Assembly (NCBI GenBank): GCA_013350335.1
Contig: CM023537.1
Coordinates: 13,830,884 to 13,894,883 of the forward strand
Direction of reading: 5' to 3'
Length of the DNA: 64,000 nt
Source of the DNA: Chimonanthus salicifolius
Lineage: Eukaryota > Streptophyta > Magnoliopsida > Laurales > Calycanthaceae
The translations under genes were made by a program, and so were the position numbers. Positions 1 through 10,600 of this stretch are shown here, one piece after another. Below the pieces are notes generated by a model, which saw only the letters and a list, made by a program, of their open reading frames with translations, had not been told where the DNA came from and did no database searches. Positions within the stretch are counted from its first letter, which is position 1; each line of letters begins with the position of its first letter.

Positions 1-1854
1 GATTATTCTTTTGAATGTATTGGTGACACCAGAATGATATCTACTGCATTACAGTCATGTTGTGACGTAATTTCATTCCTCTGTTTATCTTCCTACTTTC
101 TCCTTTGCTTCAACTTTGTTTGTTCAACTGAACATTTTTCTCTCTGTCTCTCTGTTCTTCTTCTTCTTTTCTTTTGTTTTGCCAGGGTTGGGGCTTGACT
201 GTAACCCTTGGTGTACCAAAAGTTGATCCAGTGATTTCAGCTCACTATGGACTCTTTCTAAGTGGAAGAACTTTGAAAGGTTCTCTATTTGGAGGATGGA
301 AGCCTAAATCTGAGCTTCCATCTTTAGTAAACATGTATATACAAAAGGTACAAATGACTGTTTGACTTCTTATCTTTTTTCAATTGATTTGCTATATGTT
401 TCCCAATTACAGATACTAGTATCAGAATCCAAGATAGGTTTGATGCGTCTCACCCAAGATTTCTTTTTTTTCTTTTTTTTTTGAGTGGTAAAGAAGAAAT
501 TTCATAAAAGAAGAAACAAGTACAAAGCAAAGTAACAAGAGACAAAAGGCCTACAAGGATTAGGTCCAAGAAAAACAAAAAGGCAAAGCAACAAGAACAA
601 CTAAGCCACAGGTACACAATTATCTTTGCTGTAAAAGGAAACGCCCAAACTCGGTCCTTCAACACCATTTTTATCAAAAAAGTTTGCGACGCCATTTGCC
701 GATCGACTAATTTGTTTGAAGGAAACCTCCATGCCCACGGTTAGCCCCTTAATCTCCCTAAAAATTGTGATTAACCTCCAAAGAGGTCTCCTCGTACCCC
801 TAGCCCATTGAATAGCATTGGAAGAATCACTTTCAATTAATTACTAATTTAACTCCCCCTAAGCTAACATATAAGGTCAAGGCTCTCCTAATATTAAGAA
901 GTTCTGCCTCATTAGATTCCTTGATCCCCACCGCTTCCGAGAAAACAACACGAATACCGCCCACATGGTCCCTAAGAACACACCCAAGATTTCTCAAAAT
1001 CATATTTCAATTTGGTCGTATGAAAGGCTTACTAATTAAAATGAAACAGATATACTTAATGATATAGTTTATTACATAATGCTAGGTTTCTATACATAAG
1101 TTTAATGTTGATACCAGAAGTTTAATGCTTTCTGAACACAGGGCCAGCCCTGGGCATAGGCGGTGTAGGCAGCCGCCTAGGGCTTCCGGACAGAAAGGGC
1201 CCCCACACACTTAAACTCCTTAATATACCATTCACAAAGGGCCCCTAAAATCTCACTCCACCTAAGGCCCCTAAGATTTTAGGGGATCTCAGGGCCGGCC
1301 CTGTCTGAACATTCCTCCTCTCTCTAAGAAAATGGAAAAAGAAGCTGAAATAATTCCTACAGTTACAAAAAGACCCAAAGAGAAATTCTTTTTAATTCTG
1401 AAGGATCTAGAGAGTTGTTGACATGGGTTTATAACAAAACTCTTGAGATTCTTAGGATTTAGACATGCGTTTTGACTTTTAAACATTCCATTGTCTCAAG
1501 TCCCAGTTCCATCTATTATACACTGAAAATATCTAGATTCACATGAACTAATATTTTACTAGTCTTCCAAAAAGGCTAATATTTTACATAGATATCACAT
1601 CTTTCAGTATCATCGTTTTACAAATAGTTGCCATGTTTGGTTTTCTGCAGTTACCATGACAATAACTTGTATGCTTACGTCAATATGCTGAGGACAAATT
1701 GAATTACTAATCTTTCAATTGCTAATTCACCATACAGGAAATCCAAATCGATGAGCTTGTCACACATAACCTACCATTTGAGGATATTAATAAAGCCTTC
1801 GACCTGATGAAACAAGGAAAATGTGTGCGATGTGTAATACACATGCCAAAGTAA
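1..1854 (+). CDS. Alcohol dehydrogenase-like protein, zinc MDR family (3' end of gene, partial)
   Basis: Only the last three exons are in the window: 1-66, 186-347 and 1738-1854 (stop TAA 1852-1854), with GT-AG introns 67-185 and 348-1737. They encode 114 residues. The first exon opens in frame with DYSFECIGDT, part of the NAD-binding fold; the second carries GRTLKGSLFGGWKPKSELP; the third ends in THNLPFEDINKAFDLM and RCVIHMPK. These are hallmarks of the plant ADH-like group of medium-chain zinc dehydrogenases (close to class III enzymes), which are about 380 residues long and oxidise alcohols with NAD in the cytosol. The C-terminal RCVIHMPK suggests the plant 'ADH-like' branch, not classical ADH1, so the substrate is uncertain. 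The zinc-binding part of the protein lies left of the window. The 1.39 kb second intron holds a LINE fragment and a hAT-type MITE. The family call is firm; the subfamily is an inference. Confidence 0.93.
465..980 (-). mobile_element. 5'-truncated LINE (3' end with RNase H remnant) in ADH-like intron
   Basis: A T-rich tract at 465-482 is the poly(A) tail of an element on the minus strand. Reading minus from about 940, the sequence EAELLNIRRALTLY is typical of the RNase H-like region at the end of plant LINE ORF2, followed by stops. The insert is flanked by a 14-bp target-site duplication, CACCCAAGATTTCT, at 451-464 and 981-994, which fixes both ends. Confidence 0.8.
1139..1303. mobile_element. 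hAT-type MITE with CAGGGCC terminal inverted repeats
   Basis: The 165-bp element starts CAGGGCCAGCCCTG and ends CAGGGCCGGCCCTG, self-complementary ends typical of a common plant MITE group. The 8-bp sequence TCTGAACA is repeated directly at 1131-1138 and 1304-1311, the duplication length of hAT transposons. It lies in the last intron of the ADH-like gene. Confidence 0.85.
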
Positions 1855-4600
1855 ATCTTGGAGGTATGCATCTAAATGTGTATTAGTTTTCACTTTTCAC
1901 TTGGACGAGGTATGCTTTTGGGTGAAAATATCAAATGATGCCTCTATAGCAACTTTCAGAAAGCGTTGTCATAACTCATAAGTCATAACAATGTTCAGGT
2001 TGCTACTGGAGTTACTACTGAGCTTTTTTCTTTTTTTTGACTTGATATTTTGATGATTGGTGTTGTAAACATGTACGGATTTTGAGAAAATTTTCCTTAT
2101 CGAATCTACAATTTTCTAGCATACATTTTCTGTCATTATATTACAGTCCTAATTGGATGAACTTGATTACTTGCCTTGTTACTGAATTAAGATGAAAAAC
2201 CAGAAAGGTGTCAGCTCAGTAATATCATTTCAACTCATTCCATGAATGTCTGGGTTGGGATGTCTCATAATGTTACTGACCTTCTGTTATCAAGTCCAAC
2301 TTAAAATGAAAAAACCCGATTTCACACTGCTTGCTGGTTCTAATTAAAGAGGGATTAGCATTAAGTTGGGCAAAATCACACCTTCATGCACTTTAACCTT
2401 GCATCTGAATGAGTTGTGCATCCAACAATTGTGGAGTCGATTGCAACTGATGATCTGAATGACAAAAAATATGAGCCCCACTTGCACACGAAGAAGGAAA
2501 TATTTAGTTTGTTCAGGCCTACTTTTTTTTTGAAAGTTAACTTTCTCAATAAGAAACAGGACCAAAGAGACCCTACAAAAGATTGTTCAGGCCTACTTAT
2601 TCAGAGTTCAGTGCCTGTTTACTGAAAAGGTCCTGCAGTTGCTTCCCTATTCCTCTTCTTCTTCCTCTCTCTCTCTCTCTGTCTCAATACATTTCTCACA
2701 TGCTACGAATCGGTTGTTGCAAATTTGGTAAAGGGTAGGAAATAGAAAGTAGGCAACCACATCGTTTTTGTCTACTTCCAAAAGTCTAATTGTCTGTGGT
2801 CAAAGTTCTAAAGTCTGAACTATGGTTTAAATTTTAACTAGAGGTAACCTGTACTATTCAGTGGGTGAGATTTACCCACCCATGAATATCAGATATTTTT
2901 ATAGCAATTCATGTCACACAAGCTAACAAATATAGATTATAGACTATATTAAATGAGAAAAGATAAGAGGAGTAGGTGCCCTATCCCTGTATGTTATCTA
3001 AGCATGAAAATCAGCCCACATCACTAATTTGCTTTTCAATATTCAAACCTTGCTTTCACCAAAACCATTCTACCTGTCGCAGAGTTTGTGAGAATTGGGC
3101 CAAGGACAGATACATGTGATTACAACGACAACGATGATGCCACTTTCGAAAACTCAAAACTTAGACTCGACTCAAAATTTTATTGAACTTAAATGTTGAA
3201 CCCAGGTTATAAAAAAAGTTAATTGAAAAAACTCAAAAAAACTTGTCAACTTGTTTGATTTGAAATCTTGTCAAGTTGAGTTGACTTAGATGATTAGGCC
3301 AAATTTTGTACAAATCAAGAGAAAATTCACAACCAAAGGAAAAAGAAAACAAAAAATTAATATCGACGCCCCCATTGAGATTTGTAAACCACTTCTTAGC
3401 CAATACACATTTTTCGAAGGCTGTGATTTGGATGAGAGAAGAGAAGTCGCCCTCTTTTCCTTTATTTGGATGTTGTTTTGAGGAGAAAGCGCTCTTTCAA
3501 GTGATGGTCATCTCTTATGGAGGAGAGTTTGTAGACAAAACTAGGAACATGGGGTCGCACTTGATTATTCATTAAAAAAAATTAGGGTTTCATGAAAACT
3601 AATGGATGGTATTGAAAGATCACTCGACAGGATTATAATGGACCAAATTTCTAATTTAAAATCCAAATTTTATCCACTTAATTTCTAATGGTTGAAATTA
3701 CCATGCATCTTTGATTGATTTTAACAATTGTCATAAATACCATTTTCATGATATTAACGGTGACTGATTATATTGAGAAATTTCAAATTCTTGGGTTTTT
3801 ACTGAGAAATTAACAAAAAATCTTGAGGAAAATGTAAATATTTAAAAAGTAATAAAAATATTAATAAAATAAAATTCTTAATATCATTCATGAACAACTA
3901 ACAATCAATTCAGAGCAAATAATATATAAGAAAACAATTCAATAAATGTTCTACAATCTTTGAAATGTTGACAGATACTTTAAATCATTGCAGAAATTTC
4001 ATTAAGACTATTGCAGAGATTTCTTAATTGAGAATTTATTGCGGTATTACGTTTATTGTATTTTTAACACGATTTTATTGGTAATTTAGCATTAAAAACG
4101 GCAATGTCGATAATGGTATTTTACTAATAAAAATGTGGTAAAATAAAGTTATCGTCAATATTTGTGACATTGATTTTAACCACTATGATCAAATAAATTA
4201 GATTTGAGTTTTATGATAAATTTCTATCAACCCTTGAGATGAACTTCAAATAGATTCCAATTGGATGAAAATATAATTCATGAGATTAGATTATTATGAG
4301 GTGAAAAAGGTTGCATGTGTAATCTTAATAGAAGAAATTATCAAAAGTGAACTTACAAAAATTAGTGTGAACCTTTAATCATGTATTTGAATGAGTAAAG
4401 AGCTGTTAGATTTTACTTTTTAAATTCAACCAATAATTCAATTCGAAGCTATAATTAGAAGTTTACTTGGCTCAGTCGAAGCAAGTTTTTTTCTCAAGAC
4501 TCACATTGTCCTGCATAGTTTTATTAGGTGTGGAAATCTAGACCAAGGACACAATAACAAAGGGAAAAGTCAAATTAGGTTCTACAGACGTAAACATGCA
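1855..4600. other. Intergenic: ADH-like 3' flank to NHL promoter
   Basis: Apart from the short LINE insertion and a (CT)n tract near 2663-2683 I see no gene here. The sequence is AT-rich with stops in all frames. Around 3130-3260 there is a degenerate stretch rich in GACTCGACTC/TCAAGTTGAGT words, similar in composition to the TIR element at 30576. Confidence 0.5.
2524..2582 (-). mobile_element. Very short LINE 3'-end insertion (59 bp)
   Basis: A T-run at 2524-2531 followed by about 50 bp resembling a LINE 3' untranslated end is bracketed by a 15-bp direct repeat TTGTTCAGGCCTACT (2509-2523 and 2583-2597). This is the signature of an extremely 5'-truncated retroposition event on the minus strand. 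Confidence 0.65.
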
Positions 4601-4606
4601 AAAGTC

Positions 4607-4614
4607 TATATAAG
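4607..4614 (+). promoter_or_regulatory. Probable TATA box of the NHL gene
   Basis: TATATAAG lies about 200 bp upstream of the NHL start codon in otherwise mixed sequence. If used, transcription would start near 4640 and leave a 5' leader of about 165 bases. Position and match are the only evidence. Confidence 0.45.
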
Positions 4615-4807
4615 ATTATGAAGACACTCTTTAGTTTTCTAGACAGACTTGGTTGGAGGGATAAAAGAACAAACACATGCTTACTACGACGACTATAGCA
4701 GCATTAAGCAGACTTTAACATCGCTTGATCTTGATCTGAATGATCAAGAAATCAGGTCCTTCAGTCAAGTCAGAGGAATTTGGAAAACACAACTGCATTT
4801 CTAAGCC

Positions 4808-5557
4808 ATGGCTGATCATCAGAGAATCCATCCGGACAACGTTGAAGCACCGCCATCGGTGCCATTAGCGAAACACGACTCGTTAAGATCAGAGCAAGGT
4901 ACCACCATCCCAGTCCAGCAATTCCCCCCCTTTCGGCGTACGATCCCCGTCGTGCACTCAAAGCCTCCAAGGAAGGGAAGTTGCTGCTGTAGATGCTTTT
5001 GTTGGACTACAAGCCTCATCATCATTCTCTTGATCCTCATTGCAGCCAGTGGGGGAATCCTATATGTTGTTTTCCAACCAAAGCTGCCAAAATACTCCAT
5101 CGATCGCCTCAGCATCTCCAACCTTCAACTCAACCTCGATATGAGCCTCTCCACCGGATTCGATGTAACCATCACTGCTAGAAATCCCAACAAAAAGATT
5201 GGTATCTACTATGAGGAAGGGAGCCACATCAGTGTGTGGTACAATGGCACCAATCTATGCAGTGGGTCTTTGCCAAAATTCTACCAGGGTCATCAGAACA
5301 CCACCGTTCTCAACGTGATCTTGAGCGGTCGGGCCCAGTTTAGCAGCACCTTGATGAATGCTTTGAGAGAGCAACAACAGATTGGGCGGATTCCATTGGA
5401 TCTCAAAGTTGATGTTCCAGTGAGGGTGAAGTTTGGGAGGTTGAAGATGAGGAAGGTTGAGTTCTTTGTAAGGTGCAACTTGGTGGTTGATAGCTTGAGT
5501 GCTAATAATCTCATTAGCATTAAAACAAGTAGCTGCAAATTTAAGTTGAGACTATGA
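4808..5557 (+). CDS. NDR1/HIN1-like (NHL) LEA_2 domain membrane protein, NHL6-like
   Basis: A single uninterrupted reading frame of 249 residues starts at MADHQRIHPD. The order is: a Pro-rich basic N-terminus (1-57) ending KPPRKGS; a Cys cluster CCCRCFC (59-65), a likely palmitoylation or anchoring patch; a hydrophobic span of about 23 residues (67-89); then an extracytosolic LEA_2 domain (about 100-245). Diagnostic family motifs are RNPNKKIGIYYEE (125-137) and LPKFYQGHQNTT (155-166), with potential N-glycosylation sites at NGT (146) and NTT (164). Length and layout match the NHL6 group. The family includes NDR1 of disease resistance and HIN1, which sit at the plasma membrane and act in defence and abiotic stress signalling; NHL6 itself has been linked to stress responses. 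The lack of introns fits the family. No nearby gene suggests a partner. Confidence 0.94.
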   Translation: MADHQRIHPDNVEAPPSVPLAKHDSLRSEQGTTIPVQQFPPFRRTIPVVHSKPPRKGSCCCRCFCWTTSLIIILLILIAASGGILYVVFQPKLPKYSIDRLSISNLQLNLDMSLSTGFDVTITARNPNKKIGIYYEEGSHISVWYNGTNLCSGSLPKFYQGHQNTTVLNVILSGRAQFSSTLMNALREQQQIGRIPLDLKVDVPVRVKFGRLKMRKVEFFVRCNLVVDSLSANNLISIKTSSCKFKLRL

Positions 5558-6470
5558 TTTCCTTTCATCCTTTTCTTAGCCTCAGTTTAGTGATTAGATT
5601 GATCATTATCTAGAACTTTTTCTTTCTTTTACATTTATGTTTGTGTACTTGGTCTTGGATATATTTGTGGAACAATGATAGTTTGAGAAAATGTGGCAGA
5701 TTAACTTGAAATTGGGAACACATATCCTATTATCATAAAATGACCAAGGAGAACATGGTTAAGTTGTAGAGTGACATGGGTATTGATAGAATTAACTGAA
5801 AAAAAATATATAATTTAAAAAGCTGACTCTAAATAGAAAAAAATTGTTGTAAATAAGGTTTCAAGTCTCAGATTCTATAGAATCTGTGTCTGAGCCATAT
5901 CAGTCGACCAAGTTTTAAAATCATACCATAAAAGAAGACATGTGTCTTCTTGTAGGCTTCCAAAGAGCCTGGTGTATTTAGTATGAACCCGATTTGATAA
6001 ATAAAAGGGTTTGAAATACAAGGAAGGCATGTTCCTTTGTGAAGAGGTGAACTGGCCTACTATTACAGAAGCCACCATGAGCCATACACCATTTAAACTA
6101 GTAAGTAATGCAGCTACTCATTACTTTTTAAGGGGATTCTTTTACTATTTTTTTTAACCAAGATATCCAACTCTTTTAGAGCATCTGATCGATCTTTGGA
6201 GCGTGTAGATTGTTTCACTTTTAACTAAGAATTAAATTCACCTTCTCTAGTTTCAACCAAAATACATGATGTAAAGTTAGCATAATAGTTTCATGTTTTT
6301 GATTGAACAGAGAGCAATCAACTTATATTTTAAGGGTGTGTATTGGGTGCCGAGCTGCTTTTGCTTTGTATGTGTTTTTATTGTATTTACAACTTTGATG
6401 CTTACTTTACTTTTAATATAGTAACTATTTCCAAAAAAAACCATATATTATTCAAAAGATCATTGATAAA

Positions 6471-6472
<2 letters not shown>
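5558..6472. other. Intergenic: NHL 3' flank
   Basis: I see no gene. The first 150-200 bases are T-rich and probably contain the NHL 3' untranslated region and polyadenylation signals. The remainder is AT-rich non-coding sequence. Confidence 0.5.

Positions 6473-6549
<77 letters not shown>
6473..6549. repeat. (AT)n microsatellite
   Basis: An almost perfect run of about 38 TA dinucleotides lies directly against the 5' end of a SINE insertion. Reading frames through it give only Tyr-Ile repeats and are not genes. Confidence 0.97.
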
Positions 6550-6551
6550 CT

Positions 6552-6718
6552 TACCTATATGAGTGTAGGTCAATTGATAATTTCCCATTTTAGGAAGCAG
6601 GAGGTGCTAGATTCGAGCCTTCATAGCCTCACTTAGTGTGCCCTAAGGACAGTGGATATCACCCGTGAGAGTTTTACGCTGGATTTCCCACAGTTTTCCA
6701 CACGTAAATTCAAAAAAA
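6552..6718 (+). mobile_element. tRNA-derived SINE, copy 1
   Basis: The element begins with a tRNA-like segment: an A-box-like GTGTAGGTCAATTGAT, then a B-box-like AGATTCGAGCC, followed by the shared body with CCCTAAGGACAGTGG and GAGTTTTACGCTGGAT, and an A-rich tail. A 10-bp target-site duplication ATATATAACT lies at 6542-6551 and 6719-6728. Other copies are at 14443, 34108, 44971, 45608 and 47695. Confidence 0.85.
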
Positions 6719-6728
6719 ATATATAACT

Positions 6729-7670
6729 CAAGAGACAATACTCATAATGACAAACAATTGAAGACAATGTCTTAACAAAATCAAACACGATTGAAATTCA
6801 CCAATTTAGATTGGGGTGCCTCCAAGATTTTTTTTTTTTTTTTTTAAAGAAGGTTCATCAATCATCAGCCTGTCCAAGGGGATGCAGAAAAGCCTTTCAC
6901 ACAGATTCAAACTTCAAACCTCGCCTTAGGTATCCGTCGAGAAGATGGTGCCTATCTTTACCTGAGTTCATACACATCCTAAACATTATTCATCTGGTTA
7001 ATGAATTCTGTCACCCTCAAAACATGCGTTCTGTGATAATCATACAAACAGGTGAGTGCAGGAAGTTCTCTAAACCATTTTCAGCCAAGGTTTAAAATGC
7101 ATGGTGAGTAGTTTTCTCTTTTGATGGATGAACGGCGAGATCTCAAATTCCAGGTATTTAAGGTTGATCATTTTGGATAACACCCATATGTGCTACATCC
7201 CCTCGTTTAGGTTGACCATTGAACCAAAAAAGAACTGTTCAATTGGATATACATGGTGATTCAGATACATATCGGTTTAAAGTAGAGGTAGGTTCTTGCC
7301 CAAGTTATCAACATGACCTCTTTAAGTCCAGTTCTAAATTAAGATAACAGTGTCAGATCCTTTCCTTTTTTATTTCATATCATTAAGTTCTACAACTGCA
7401 GTTTCTAGGTTAAGTGTTACAACTGTTGGAAATGCAGGCTCAAAAAACAAAACAAAGACAACACCACCACAAAAAACCCTCAAATTTGTTAGATGCCTCA
7501 ACCTCAAGATCTTAGCTTGCCTTACTTCGACCTGTCAGACTATCCTACTTCAAAATTTTCAAAATATGTACATGTTTTGGTTAATAAAATAGCATGTCTT
7601 CTCAATTTACATTGCTGCAACTGCTTGCATTTTCTGTGCATTGGTGACTCTTCAGTCCATTCCTTAAATC
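6729..7670. other. Intergenic: region 3' of the DUF1308 gene
   Basis: There is a T tract at 6829-6846 and then non-coding sequence. The right end (about 7400-7670) must include the 3' untranslated region of the minus-strand DUF1308 gene. No further coding region is supported. Confidence 0.45.
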
Positions 7671-10600
7671 CTAATCGCCGATTAGAGCACAGGGCCTATG
7701 CTCCAGAGTCAACAAAGACATACCGGTCTGTGCAATGGCTCTCACAAATCCTATGTTTGCAGTTAAAGAAGGAGCACGCCAATGATCACCTGTCCCAAAA
7801 ATGATCTTGTTCTTCAGTGCAATCTTCCTGGTGGTTGGAAGACCCGCCAATCGTTCTGAAGGAGTATCTGGAACAACCTTATCCAAATTTGCACCAGTTA
7901 GTGCAAATAGACCCAACTTCACAGAGAATAAGCAAATGCATACTGCAATAATCAATGTTAAAAATCTAACAGCAAATCAAATTTGTAAGTGATGTAACTC
8001 GTTTGCATTCCATCAACCATTGGTCACAGAATCACAACAGCTGTCCCAACTCAGGACATGGATTTTTTTATTAGAGACATAATATGCTGCATGCAACATA
8101 ACATATTCTTGGCCCCTCAGTATATTCAGGCGTAAAAGTGGGGCCCAGAATTAGATAATTCATATTGTTGATCTGATAAGGCCAGGTGCCCCGCGCCCCC
8201 CGCACCCCTCTTCCAACTTGTATGCAGTGTACACCATGTTGAGAAAACTAAACTACATACAGCCTAGCACTTCAATAAACAGATTAAAATCAAATCGGCA
8301 AAGTAATGCTGAAGTGGTTTACATAAACATGATCATTGAAAATGCCAAATTTTGGAAACCGATCTAGTTTTATTTATTATGAATCTTTATAAGCTAATCT
8401 GGTTTTTCATGTGGCAACATCTGTCACCGAGGGGCCATCAGATCCAACTCCCTGGATTATCAAACCACGGGCCTCACACGTACAACTCACTATAGGATGT
8501 TTATGCATATCTTAGATTGAGGATAATAGATGACCCTTGGGCACATTTGTGCGAGTGCAAAATTCATGGATTTTTAGTTTTTGATGATTTCAAATTCTTA
8601 AGGATACTAAATTTATGGATTTGAGTGCCTCTAGCCTCTAGCCGCACCTTTCCAGAGTGCCTCTAGCAGCTCCCAAGACTTCCATATTGACAAACCCTCT
8701 CCAAAGGGCATGTAACTTGGCTTCAATAACTCAGCAATCCGGTATAAGGCCAGCAAAAGAAGATCAAGTCACACCCTGAATGTCTGTCTAAGCACCCCAC
8801 CAAACCCAACCATACTCTAATTCACACACAAAGCTGTTGTCAAAGTTTAGCTTGAGATATCCCAGCTCTGGGAAACCTGCCCCAAAGTATCCGAATCCTT
8901 CAAATGCTAATCAACCGAAACCCAATCCCTACAGATACCTAAAACGTGCAGGCCCTGATTCGGCTTAGAGCCAAAATCCACCATGTAGCTTTGAACTTAA
9001 AGACCTCAATAACTTGGACTGCATTGAAGACTTCCCTTGGAAGATCCTTTTATTCCTCTGAAGCCAAATTGACCAGACAATGCTAAGCATCATAGCTTTA
9101 CACAGATTTCTACAGAAGGAGCTGCACTCATAATGATTGCTTCATTAAGCATTGAGTGCAAGGCCAACGGAATATAGAAAGCAATATCCAAAAGCTTAAA
9201 GAAATGTGACCAAATGAAATATGCAAATGGGCACTATAAAGATGATTAATCGACTCTGCACAAAATAGACACAGAGCACATATTGACGATAATCATCCTA
9301 CGATGTCCGAGATGATCTCCACATTCACTTTCGGTAAAATGACTTATCACTAAAGAGGTCACGAATATCATCCTCCCATATTCTTTTATTATTACCAACC
9401 CCTGAAACAAAAACCTGGTTCAAGAGTTCCATCAAAGATAGACAATCGGCGACCATCCAATCTTCCAACTCCCTACAAAATGAGGACACCAAACGACACT
9501 ATTCTGATAATGGTTATAACAATCATTAACCTTTTAAAAAAATGAGAAAGGAAGAGGGAATCTAGACGCCTGAGTGAAATCACCCACCCATCTATCATGC
9601 CAAAATGAGACATCAGTGCGAGAATACACCCTGCATTTGATATTCTCCTCAAAAGTCACATGTACCGAGTAGATCCCTGTCCAAAAACCTGAAACCCATC
9701 TACAGGTCAAGGAGACTCTCCACCCATTGCTCTCCAGCCTACACTTCCTTAGGATAATGGATTTCCATAACCGTTCTAAATCATCCCCCAATCTCCATAA
9801 CATTTCCCCAACAGAGCTAAATTCATTAAACGCAATGGCCTGATCCCAAGATCACCCTCCTCCATAGGCTTACAAACCTATCTCCAAGCTACTAAATAAA
9901 ATTTCGTCTTCTGAGGGTTATCATTCCACAAGAATCTTTTCTCAAAACCCTCAATCTTCTTAATCACTACTTCCAGGTACTTGAATACACTAAGGAAATA
10001 TATCGGAAGATTGGAGAGGACCGATTTAATAAGAATAATCCTCCCGCCCAAAGAAAGATGCTTACCTTTCCCCACAGACTACCCATACAAAGAGGAAGAC
10101 CAAGATAATAAGTGGGAAAGCAAGACACCATATAACCCAGAACCACAACCAGCACCAAACATTCAGATTCTATTGTGTTATTTTGGCTGAATTTTCATGG
10201 ATATGCTATCTTAGATTTATAAACCTTAAGGAATGGGATAAGATGAAGAATTCAAGGATTTGAGATCTCTAGAGGTTTTAAATTTTATAAATTTCTATTA
10301 CACCAAACTATAAATTTAATATCAGAGAAGATTTAAACTTTAAATCCATGAATTTTTGTGTGACACACAAACATGGCCTAATGAGTATTGGTACAAGTTC
10401 AAACTCGAACCATTTAATCGACTCATCAGCGAAAACAATAAGTGGCCTCATTCCAGCACACCACACCACATAATGAAGATGCCCTTTATTTACCTACATG
10501 GCATTCAGTTCCTGAAAGAATATCACGAACTACTTCAGTCATAATTTTCAAATTGAATATTAAAAAACTATGTTAGTAGAGCAAAAGTTGGCGAAATCGA

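Noticed and set aside
4819..5121. 100-codon frame antisense to the NHL gene
   Set aside because: Shadow of the real plus-strand coding sequence, which has family motifs and a single complete frame.
6343..6549. 68-codon open frame ending in Tyr-Ile repeats
   Set aside because: The second half is translation of the (AT)n microsatellite; nothing in the first part resembles a protein.
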